Shown piece after piece: positions 1-5,445 of a stretch of 5,645 nt of DNA; positions within the stretch are counted from its first letter, which is position 1, and the number at the start of each line of letters is the position of its first letter. The notes beneath the pieces are model-generated. The model did not search any database. It was not told the DNA's origin and saw only the letters and a program-made list of their open reading frames with translations. The translations under genes were made by a program, and so were the position numbers. Origin of the DNA: Chloroflexota bacterium. GTDB taxonomy: Bacteria > Chloroflexota > Chloroflexia > Thermomicrobiales > JADLAZ01. Location of the stretch: contig JADLAZ010000295.1 in assembly GCA_020849725.1 (NCBI GenBank), forward strand, positions 1 through 5,645, given 5' to 3'.

Positions 1-2555
1 AAGCCAAGCGGGTTCGCCAGCGGCAGGCGGCGCAGGCAGGTGCCCGGACGAATGAAGTGGAAGGCGCTGATCCAGTTGCCGTCCCACGGCGCCGGCCGCG
101 GCAGCACCGGCAGGAACGGGCTGACCGCGCCCGCCGTCGGTAGATAGAGCAGCCGGCCGCCGCCACGCACCCAGGCCAGCACCTCGTCAGTGACGACCGT
201 CGCCAGCACCAGCCCGGCCGCCGCCAGATCGGCCGTCAAGCGATAGCCGAGGCGATCCAGCGCCGATACATCCTGGCCCGGCGCCCAGGTGGTGAGCGCG
301 ACCGGGTTCGTCGCCTGGCTCATGGCGCGCGGCACGATTGTCAGGTCCAGTGCGGCGCGGGCGCGCTCGGCGCCGGCTGCGTCACGAATCGTCAGCCGCA
401 GCGTTTGGGTCGTCGCCACCGCCGTCTCTGCCGCCGTCAGATCAACCCGGCCGGCCGCCACCACGCCACCGGCCGGCACGGCGACGCCACTGGCGGCGGC
501 TTCGGCCGGGCCATCGTCCAGCCGCCAACTCACTGCCGCACCCGCGAGGTCATCCGGCCCATCGTGGGCGACCAGGAGCGGCAGCGCCAGCGGCGCGCCC
601 GTCCAGACCACCGGGTCCGGGTCGGCCGTCGCCGGCAGCAGCACCGTCGGCCCGCCGATCTCGGCGAAGCGGTCGTGGAAGACCTTTGGCTGGCGATAGA
701 AGTCGAGCAGGCCGTTGGCCTCCCAGTAGCAGTCGGTGAACTCGGTGATGACCCAGCCCTGGATCGCCGGCCGCCGCCGCAGCGCCCACAGTTCAGCCCG
801 CAGCGCGGCGAACTCGTGCCACTGCGTCGCGCGGGCGAAGGCGTCGATATCCGGCCAGACGTCCGCGAGCCGCCAGGCCGCGAAGCGCTCGGTCAGGCCG
901 CCGGGGTGGCTGGCCTCGTTTGCCGCGTGCCACCAGGCGTGCGTCGTCCACCACCAGGGGGGTGTGCCTGCCGGCCAATGCCGCGCCAGCGCCGCCGGCT
1001 CCGGCAGCCCCCAGTTGCCGAACTCCGACAGGATCAGCGGCTCCTCGCCGGTGCGCTGGGCGTCGCCGGCGGTCGAGAAGGTCCATGCCGGCCGCTGAGC
1101 GAAGGCGGCGACGAATGCCTCGAAGCGGCGCAGCCCGTCGGGCATGCCGTAGTAGATGTGAAAGTCGTCGATGTCGGTCCGCACGTGGACATTCGGACCG
1201 CGCGCGCTGTTGCAGGGCGAGTTGTCGCAGATCAGCCGCGTCGGGTCGAGCGCCTTGGCCTCGGCGTACAACCCGGCCAGCCAGGCGCGGTCGCTGGCCG
1301 AGGTGATGAGTTGCGTGCCCCAGTCCTCGTTGACGATGCTGTAGGCGATGACCGACGGATGGTTCACATCCCGCTCGATCAGGCCGCGCAGCGTCGCTCG
1401 CACCCGCGCCCGCGTCTCTGCCGGCAGGTCGCCGTGTCGCTCGCGGCGCTCCGTTGGCCAGAGTGTGCGCCAGGAGGGAACCTCCTCCCAGATCAGCAGT
1501 CCGAGGCGGTCGGCCCAGGCGAGATAGCGCGGGTCGGCCGGCTTGATGTGCAGGCGCAGGCTGTTCAGCCCGAGTTCCTTCGCCCGCAGGAACTGGTCGC
1601 GGATGATGTCGTCTGACGGTGGCGTGTAGACGGTGCCTGGGTAGAAATCCTGGTCGAGTGCGGAGCGCAGGTAGAGCGGCGCGCCGTTGAGCCAGAGGCG
1701 CCCGGCGCGCACCTCGATCGAGCGCAGACCGATCGTCACGGTCATCTCGTCCAGTGTCTCGCCGCCGGCCATCACCGTGGCGCGCAGCGTGTACAGCGCC
1801 GGCGTCTCGGGCGACCAGCGCCGCGCGCCGGGCATCGGCAGGGCCAGCGTCGCCGTCATCGCGCCGGCCGCGATCGCGCCGGCCGCGTCAAAGGTCGGCC
1901 CCTGGCCGTCGGCCAGCGTCGCTGTCAGCCGCACCGTCGCCGCGCCGGCCAGTCCGGCCAGCGCCAGCCGCACCTCGAACCGCTCGGCGGGCAGGTCCGG
2001 CACGGCCACCAGTCGCTCGATACTCGTCGCCGGCAGTCGCTCCAGCCGCGCCCCTTGCCACAGACCGCCGACATTAGCGTACCAGCTCTGCTTGCCGTGT
2101 GGCGTCTCATCGGGCTGCATACCCTCGACCGCGCCGGCAGCGGTGTCATCGTCCCAGCGGCTGTAGACGACCTGCTCGTAGCCAGCATCGACAACGCGCA
2201 CCGCGATGGTGTTGTCCTCGCCAGCCCGCAGCAACGGCTCGACCTCCAGGCTGAACGGCAGGTAGCCACCCTCGTGCGCGCCGGCTGGCTGGCCGTTGAC
2301 CCAGACCTGGCAGGCATAGTCGACGGCATCGAAAGTCAGGCGCGCCCGTGCGCCGCGCCAGTCGGCCGGCAGCGCCACGGTGCGTCGGTACCAGGCGACA
2401 CCGGTGTAGCGCAGCAGATCCGGGAACTGCGCCTGCCAGCAACCAGGTACGGCGATCGTCCGATCGGGCGTCAGCGTGGCCGGCGTCAGCACCGCCGCCG
2501 GGTCAATCTGGAACTGCCACTCGCCATCAAGCGTGAGCGTCGCCCGCGTCACCAT
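1..2555 (-). CDS. Glycoside hydrolase family 2 enzyme (beta-galactosidase/beta-glucuronidase superfamily), 3'-truncated by window edge
   Basis: One open frame runs from the ATG at 2555-2553 to the left edge, giving 851 residues without a stop; the C-terminus lies outside. The start is set by a strong GAGGAGG-type ribosome site at about 2560-2569, 7 bases upstream. Order of parts: an N-terminal sugar-binding jelly-roll domain (about 1-170, with VAWYRRT at 53-59 and a VWVNGQ strand), an Ig-like domain (about 175-280), then a TIM barrel entered at LYLRSALDQDFYPG (294-307). NHPSVIAYSIVNE ends at Glu410, the expected acid/base, and LILSEFGNWG holds Glu511, the expected nucleophile; this is the standard GH2 pair. 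After about 633 come an Ig-like region and, from about 753, an alpha/beta segment (TTWAPGQDVSALDRLG, then WVRGGGRLLYLP) resembling a glutamine-amidotransferase-like fold. It should hydrolyse a terminal beta-linked sugar, but the substrate cannot be read from sequence. No signal peptide is visible, so it is probably cytoplasmic. GH2 membership is secure; galactosidase, glucuronidase or mannosidase activity is open. Confidence 0.93.
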   Translation of the reverse strand, partial: MVTRATLTLDGEWQFQIDPAAVLTPATLTPDRTIAVPGCWQAQFPDLLRYTGVAWYRRTVALPADWRGARARLTFDAVDYACQVWVNGQPAGAHEGGYLPFSLEVEPLLRAGEDNTIAVRVVDAGYEQVVYSRWDDDTAAGAVEGMQPDETPHGKQSWYANVGGLWQGARLERLPATSIERLVAVPDLPAERFEVRLALAGLAGAATVRLTATLADGQGPTFDAAGAIAAGAMTATLALPMPGARRWSPETPALYTLRATVMAGGETLDEMTVTIGLRSIEVRAGRLWLNGAPLYLRSALDQDFYPGTVYTPPSDDIIRDQFLRAKELGLNSLRLHIKPADPRYLAWADRLGLLIWEEVPSWRTLWPTERRERHGDLPAETRARVRATLRGLIERDVNHPSVIAYSIVNEDWGTQLITSASDRAWLAGLYAEAKALDPTRLICDNSPCNSARGPNVHVRTDIDDFHIYYGMPDGLRRFEAFVAAFAQRPAWTFSTAGDAQRTGEEPLILSEFGNWGLPEPAALARHWPAGTPPWWWTTHAWWHAANEASHPGGLTERFAAWRLADVWPDIDAFARATQWHEFAALRAELWALRRRPAIQGWVITEFTDCYWEANGLLDFYRQPKVFHDRFAEIGGPTVLLPATADPDPVVWTGAPLALPLLVAHDGPDDLAGAAVSWRLDDGPAEAAASGVAVPAGGVVAAGRVDLTAAETAVATTQTLRLTIRDAAGAERARAALDLTIVPRAMSQATNPVALTTWAPGQDVSALDRLGYRLTADLAAAGLVLATVVTDEVLAWVRGGGRLLYLPTAGAVSPFLPVLPRPAPWDGNWISAFHFIRPGTCLRRLPLANPLG

Positions 2556-2590
2556 GCCGCCTCCTCCTCATCATCCGGTCGCCGTCCCGC

Positions 2591-2612
2591 GCGCCGATCG
2601 CGGCGCATTGTA
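2591..2612 (-). promoter_or_regulatory. Candidate -10 box and adjacent inverted repeat upstream of the GH2 gene
   Basis: On the minus strand, TACAAT (2612-2607) matches the TATAAT consensus at 5 of 6 positions. No good -35 hexamer is present at 16-18 bases; the region there is GC-rich. Immediately downstream is a 6-bp inverted repeat, GCGCCG-atcg-CGGCGC (2591-2606), which would span the expected transcription start near 2600. It could be a repressor operator or a 5'-UTR hairpin, and transport and catabolic genes are often controlled this way. The leader to the ATG would be about 45 bases. The rest of 2556-2737 shows no further gene. Confidence 0.35.
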
Positions 2613-2694
2613 CGGGGCCGGCCGCAGGCGAGTCGCATCATCACCGACACGCCCAGGTAGACGGCAGCTACACCGATGCCCCGCCGGACCGTGG

Positions 2695-2700
2695 TAGACT
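2695..2700 (+). promoter_or_regulatory. Weak -10-like box upstream of lgt
   Basis: TAGACT matches TATAAT at 4 of 6 positions and lies 38 bases before the lgt start codon. No recognisable -35 sits at the usual distance, so this is only the best available candidate in the gap. Confidence 0.2.
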
Positions 2701-2737
2701 CGCCGGGAGATCGAATTGCCCGTCAGGAGCCGCGCCG

Positions 2738-3604
2738 ATGCCCGCGCCCTACAGTCCCTTCCTGATCGATCTGGGCTTCTTCCAACTGCGCTGGTACAGC
2801 GTGCTGATCGTCGCCGGCATTGCTGTCGCGATCTGGCTGACCAAGCGCGAGTTCGTCCGCCGCGGCTACAGCGCCGAACTGGTCGACGACTTCGCCTATG
2901 TGGCGGTGCCGCTGGGCATCATCGGCGGCCGGCTCTACCACGTCTTCACCACGCTCGAACTCTACCGCGACGACTGGTTGGGCGTGTTCCAGGTCTGGCG
3001 GGGCGGGCTGGGCATCTATGGGGCCGTCATCGGCGGGGCGCTGGGCGTGCTCATCGTCGCCCGCTGGCGACGCATGCCGGCGACGATCGCGCTCGACGCC
3101 GCCGCACCCGGCCTGATCATCGCCCAGGCCATCGGGCGGTGGGGCAACTACTTCAATCAGGAGATTTTCGGCCCACCGACCACACTGCCGTGGGGCCTGT
3201 TCGTCGACCCGCCCTACCGGCCGGCCGCCTACGCCGCGATGGAGCGCTTCCACCCGACCTTCCTGTACGAGTCGATCTGGAACCTGCTGGTTGGCCTGGC
3301 CCTGGTCTGGCTCAGCCGCCGCTTCTGGCGCTCCTGGCTGCCGGGCACGCTAGCGCTGCTCTACGTGGCCGCCTACTCGTTCGGCCGCTTTTGGCTGGAG
3401 AATCTCAAGGTCGACGACGTGATGCTGATCGGCCCGGTGCGCTTCAATCTGCTGACGAGCGGTGGCGCGTTCCTGGTGTTCGGCCTCTGGTTCTTGCTGT
3501 GGCTGCGCCGCGCCGGCACGCGCCCCTACCCGGTCGGGCCGCTGCTGCGCGAACCGCCGCCCGCGGAGAGCGCGCCGGCGACTCCAGCCGAGGCCCAGGG
3601 CTGA
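2738..3604 (+). CDS. lgt: Prolipoprotein diacylglyceryl transferase (Lgt)
   Basis: This 288-residue polytopic inner-membrane enzyme transfers diacylglycerol from phosphatidylglycerol to the lipobox cysteine of prolipoproteins, the first step of lipoprotein maturation. The family hallmarks occur in order: FQLRWYSVLIVAGIAVA (first membrane segment, about 15-35), GGRLYHVF (63-70), WRGGLGIYGAVIGG (87-100), the signature GRWGNYFNQEIFG (133-145) with Arg134 in the place of the essential Arg143 of E. coli, HPTFLYES (172-179), and GRFWLENLKVDD (216-227) with Arg217 matching the second conserved arginine. About seven hydrophobic segments are visible, and length is normal for the family. The tail (about 260-288) is Pro/Ala-rich and probably cytoplasmic. 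The start is supported by AGGAG at 2725-2729, 8 bases before the ATG. Tyr94 occupies the position of E. coli His103. The gene stands alone between a divergent and a convergent neighbour. Confidence 0.97.
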   Translation: MPAPYSPFLIDLGFFQLRWYSVLIVAGIAVAIWLTKREFVRRGYSAELVDDFAYVAVPLGIIGGRLYHVFTTLELYRDDWLGVFQVWRGGLGIYGAVIGGALGVLIVARWRRMPATIALDAAAPGLIIAQAIGRWGNYFNQEIFGPPTTLPWGLFVDPPYRPAAYAAMERFHPTFLYESIWNLLVGLALVWLSRRFWRSWLPGTLALLYVAAYSFGRFWLENLKVDDVMLIGPVRFNLLTSGGAFLVFGLWFLLWLRRAGTRPYPVGPLLREPPPAESAPATPAEAQG

Positions 3605-3605
3605 G

Positions 3606-3633
3606 GTCTGGGTGCCGGGGGTTGGGGACCAGG
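3606..3633 (+). repeat. G-rich period-7 tract directly after lgt
   Basis: Two bases after the lgt stop codon begin degenerate heptamers GTCTGGG, TGCCGGG, GGTTGGG and GACCAGG (3606-3612, 3613-3619, 3620-3626, 3627-3633). A G-run recurs every 7 bases, and the fourth unit has AGG in that place. The stop TGA with its surrounding bases (GGCTGAG) can itself be read as a preceding unit. A short hexamer duplication, GACCAG twice at 3627-3638, follows. Function is unknown. Confidence 0.6.
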
Positions 3634-3634
3634 A

Positions 3635-3681
3635 CCAGCCTCGGAGACGGAGGCCGGTGGCCGCGTGCCTTGGTCCGGCCT
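3635..3681 (+). terminator. Possible alternative hairpins downstream of lgt
   Basis: Two mutually exclusive stems can form. The first is GCCTC (3638-3642) with GAGGC (3650-3654), loop of 7, extended by CC/GG (3635-3636 with 3656-3657) past one mismatch. The second is AGGCCGG (3651-3657) with CCGGCCT (3675-3681), a perfect 7-bp stem with a 17-base loop. No T-run follows either stem, so this is not a classical intrinsic terminator; position after lgt is the main argument. In GC-rich DNA such stems may arise by chance. Confidence 0.25.
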
Positions 3682-3691
3682 GCGCAGGAGC

Positions 3692-3709
3692 GGCCGGGGT
3701 GGCCGGGGT
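3692..3709 (+). repeat. Perfect tandem duplication of a 9-mer
   Basis: GGCCGGGGT occurs twice head-to-tail (3692-3700 and 3701-3709) in the gap between the convergent lgt and deacylase genes. It looks like a slippage product; no role is evident. Confidence 0.6.
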
Positions 3710-3744
3710 AGACCAGACAAAGGCACCGACAATTCTTGTTCCAG

Positions 3745-3777
3745 CCCCCAGCCCCCGCCCCCCGACCTCCGGCCCCC
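3745..3777 (-). repeat. Strong G-rich period-7 tract after the deacylase gene
   Basis: Reading the minus strand from the stop codon (TAG at 3781-3779), five 5-base G-rich blocks occur exactly 7 bases apart: GGGGG (3777-3773), GGAGG (3770-3766), GGGGG (3763-3759), GGGGG (3756-3752) and GGGGG (3749-3745), separated by two-base spacers CC, TC, GC and CT. It starts one base after the stop. The four pure G-runs also satisfy a relaxed G-quadruplex pattern on the transcript-sense strand. Confidence 0.75.
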
Positions 3778-3778
3778 G

Positions 3779-4789
3779 CTACGCGACCTCCTCGGCGATG
3801 ACGACGACGACGTCGCCCTGATCGGTGCGGGCGCGGAAGCGCTGCGTCAGGACGTAGCCGTCTAGCGGCGCGGGGATATCGATGCCCGGCTCGTCGACGC
3901 GCTCGAAATCGTGCATGCGCACGACCGGCTCGCCGGCGCGGACGAAGGCGCCCAGCTCGACCAGCGGCTCGCAGACACCACTGATCGGCGCGGTGATGTA
4001 TCGGTCGATGTCAAGCTGGGCGACGACACGCTGGGGGCCATAGCGTGGCAGCGTCAGGTCCTGCACCGGCTCGGCCAGCAGGCCGCGCTGGCGCATCACG
4101 TTCAGCAGGCCCTGGTGCGCCCAGCGCGTGCCATGCAGATTGGTCGAGGCGCCGAAACCCAACTCGCTGCCGATGGTGATCTTGCCCATCGCCTCGGCCT
4201 CCTCCGTCAGCAGGCCCGAGCCCATGCCGCTGGTGTAGAGCATGACGAAGGGCGTGCCGAACAGCAGCGCCGTCTCGCGGAACTCGCGGAACTGCGCCGG
4301 GTCGTCGACGCGGTGGAACGACATGCAGGGCATGAACTGGAAGCCGCGCCCGCCGGCGTGCAGGTCGATGACGACGTCGGCGCGGGCCAGTACCTCATCG
4401 GTGACGAAGCGGGCGATGCGCGATGTGATCGTGCCGCGGGCATCGCCGGGGAAGGCGCGGTTCATGTTGCCGCCGTCCAGTGGCGACGCGCGCTGATCGG
4501 CGAAGAAGGCCGGCGCGTTCAGCACCGGCAGCACGATCAGCCGGCCGGCGATCAGATCGCCTGGGTCGAGCGTGGCGATCAGGTTCTTCAGTGCCACCGG
4601 CCCTTCGTACTCGTCGCCGTGGGTGCCGCCGATGGCGACGATCGTCGCGCCCGGTCGCGGTGCGCAGAAGATAGCCAACGGGATGCGAATGCGCCCCCAG
4701 GCGCCGTCGGACGTGAACGGCGCCGAGTAGATGCGCCGGCCGGGGCTGTCCCAGTCGATGGCTTGAAGCGGGGTAATATCGCGGATCAT
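3779..4789 (-). CDS. Zinc-dependent deacylase, succinylglutamate desuccinylase/aspartoacylase (M14) family, DoeB-like
   Basis: This 336-residue protein belongs to the AspA/AstE branch of zinc carboxypeptidase-like amide hydrolases. GGTHGDEYEGP (54-64) supplies His57 and Glu60, and IDLHAGG (141-147) supplies His144, together the expected zinc triad. SPLDGGNMNRAFPGD (102-116) is the substrate-binding NxNRxFPG loop, and Glu209 in GSELGFGA (207-214) fits the catalytic glutamate. Residues about 265-335 (TAPISG, ELGAFVRAGEPVV) form the C-terminal barrel resembling biotinyl/lipoyl folds. By eye it is closest to N-acetyl-diaminobutyrate deacetylases (DoeB) of ectoine breakdown, but no ectoine genes are in view, so the substrate is unknown; another N-acyl amino acid is equally possible. 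I chose the ATG at 4789-4787 because GAGGAGGG lies just upstream (4793-4800); a longer in-frame ATG at 4819 would add 10 residues and has no ribosome site. No signal peptide is visible, so it is cytoplasmic. Confidence 0.9.
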   Translation of the reverse strand: MIRDITPLQAIDWDSPGRRIYSAPFTSDGAWGRIRIPLAIFCAPRPGATIVAIGGTHGDEYEGPVALKNLIATLDPGDLIAGRLIVLPVLNAPAFFADQRASPLDGGNMNRAFPGDARGTITSRIARFVTDEVLARADVVIDLHAGGRGFQFMPCMSFHRVDDPAQFREFRETALLFGTPFVMLYTSGMGSGLLTEEAEAMGKITIGSELGFGASTNLHGTRWAHQGLLNVMRQRGLLAEPVQDLTLPRYGPQRVVAQLDIDRYITAPISGVCEPLVELGAFVRAGEPVVRMHDFERVDEPGIDIPAPLDGYVLTQRFRARTDQGDVVVVIAEEVA

Positions 4790-4837
4790 GCGCCCTCCTC
4801 GCTGGCGTCGGCCCGGCATGCTGTCCGGCCACCGGTG

Positions 4838-4866
4838 TTGCCGTCCGCCGGCTCACATTCTATACT
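4838..4866 (+). promoter_or_regulatory. Candidate promoter of the Fur-family gene
   Basis: TTGCCG (4838-4843; 4 of 6 to TTGACA) and TATACT (4861-4866; 5 of 6 to TATAAT) are separated by exactly 17 bases, the best sigma-70-type match in the window. Transcription would start near 4873, leaving a leader of only about 10 bases that is almost entirely the GGGAGG ribosome site (4874-4879). A perfect palindrome, CACCGGTG (4830-4837), abuts the -35, and a small repeat, CTTC-ac-GAAG (4865-4874), covers the expected start; either could be an operator. I see no classical Fur or PerR box. Confidence 0.5.
4857..4862 (-). promoter_or_regulatory. Candidate -10 box of the divergent deacylase gene
   Basis: On the minus strand TAGAAT (4862-4857) matches TATAAT at 5 of 6 positions. 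It overlaps the opposing TATACT by two bases. No good -35 is present 16-18 bases away, where the ribosome site and start codon of the regulator lie. The deacylase leader would be about 60 bases. Confidence 0.28.
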
Positions 4867-4883
4867 TCACGAAGGGAGGCACG

Positions 4884-5339
4884 ATGGTCCAGGCGTCAGC
4901 GACGGTCACTAGCGACAGCGAGCGCCTGCTGGCCTTGCTGGCAGAGCGGGGCTATCGCATGACCGGGCCGCGTCGGCAGATCGTTACGGTGCTCGTCGAC
5001 GGTGGCAGCACCAGCGCCCAGGGGCTGTACGAGACGCTGCGCGACTCGGGCACCGGCATCGGCCGCGCGACGGTGTTTCGGACGCTGGAGTTGCTCTCTC
5101 ACCTCGGTGTCGTCGAGCGCGTTCACCTGCCCGACGGCTGCCACACCTATGTCCTCAGCCAGCCGGGGCACCACCACCACTTGATCTGCTCCGACTGCGG
5201 CGCGGTGCTGGAGTTCTCCGACTGTCGCCTGGACGAGGCGCTGTCCGAATTGAGCCGCCGCACCGCCTTTCGGATCGATGGTCACTGGCTCGAAGTGTTT
5301 GGGCTGTGCCAGACTTGCCAGCGGACACGGGCCGAGTAA
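4884..5339 (+). CDS. Fur-family metal- or peroxide-responsive transcriptional regulator
   Basis: This 151-residue protein has normal Fur-family length and layout. Residues about 10-85 form the winged helix: RGYRMTGPRRQIVTVLV, then the recognition helix GRATVFRTLELLSHLGVV (60-77). Residues about 88-151 form the dimerisation and metal domain: HHHHLICSDCGAVLEF (96-111), with the structural zinc CxxC pair Cys102/Cys105, and GLCQTC (140-145) with Cys142/Cys145. His97, His99, Asp117 and His134 fit the regulatory metal site. The acidic ligand that precedes the HHxH motif in Fur (Glu) and PerR (Asp) is not evident: the stretch reads CHTYVL, so Cys86 or His87 may replace it. Fur, Zur, PerR or another subtype therefore cannot be settled. 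The start at 4884 is chosen because GGGAGG (4874-4879) precedes it by 4 bases and homology begins soon after. It acts in the cytoplasm as a DNA-binding dimer and may autoregulate through the shared upstream gap. Confidence 0.93.
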   Translation: MVQASATVTSDSERLLALLAERGYRMTGPRRQIVTVLVDGGSTSAQGLYETLRDSGTGIGRATVFRTLELLSHLGVVERVHLPDGCHTYVLSQPGHHHHLICSDCGAVLEFSDCRLDEALSELSRRTAFRIDGHWLEVFGLCQTCQRTRAE

Positions 5340-5340
5340 G

Positions 5341-5361
5341 TGCTGGGTATCGGGTGCGGGG
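5341..5361 (+). repeat. G-rich period-7 tract directly after the Fur-family gene
   Basis: One base after the TAA stop come three heptamers, TGCTGGG, TATCGGG and TGCGGGG (5341-5347, 5348-5354, 5355-5361), each ending in GGG. This is the same pattern and orientation as at the other gene ends in the window. Confidence 0.6.
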
Positions 5362-5381
5362 CGATCGATCCTGCGGGCATT

Positions 5382-5445
5382 GGCTGAGCGCCGCCGCCGC
5401 CACCGCTTCCACTGCCAGCGCCCAGCGCCCGCTCAGCGCTCAGCC
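5382..5445. terminator. 10-bp inverted repeat between convergent gene ends (possible bidirectional terminator)
   Basis: GGCTGAGCGC (5382-5391) and GCGCTCAGCC (5436-5445) are perfect reverse complements, with a 44-base interior. The right arm overlaps the end of the MBL-fold gene, beginning one base past its stop codon on the + strand coordinate. A second copy of CGCTCAG (5430-5436) allows a slipped 8-bp pairing. There is no T-run on either side, so a terminator role is only suggested by the site between two converging genes. The interior also holds a short CCG trinucleotide run. Confidence 0.35.
5415..5442 (-). repeat. Heptamer repeats overlapping the stop codon of the MBL-fold gene
   Basis: On the + strand the units are CCAGCGC (5415-5421), CCAGCGC (5422-5428), CCGCTCA (5429-5435) and GCGCTCA (5436-5442). 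In the gene's sense this reads TGAGCGC, TGAGCGG, GCGCTGG, GCGCTGG. The second TGA is the stop codon (5435-5433), so the repeat spans the coding end. CGCTCAG is also an exact tandem pair (5430-5443). Confidence 0.7.

Noticed and set aside
405..1616. 403-residue plus-strand open frame
   Set aside because: It is antisense to the GH2 gene, rich in Arg/Pro/Gly with no recognisable domain, and typical of the mirror frames of high-GC coding DNA.
2716..3711. 331-residue plus-strand open frame overlapping lgt
   Set aside because: It covers lgt in another frame and has a low-complexity Arg/Ala/Gly composition; lgt is unmistakable.
3730..3741. ACAA-ttc-TTGT mini-hairpin as an intrinsic terminator
   Set aside because: The stem has only four mostly weak pairs, with no GC-rich part and no T-run.
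3606..3777. CRISPR-like array from the regular repeats
   Set aside because: The units are 7 bases, degenerate and without unique spacers, and no cas genes are nearby.
4790..4883. Classical Fur or PerR box in the regulator's upstream gap
   Set aside because: No AT-rich 7-1-7 palindrome is present; only a CACCGGTG palindrome and a 4-bp CTTC/GAAG repeat can be seen.
3911..4912. 333-residue plus-strand open frame opposite the deacylase
   Set aside because: It is a mirror of the deacylase gene on the other strand, with no family motifs, and it would also overlap the start of the Fur-family gene.
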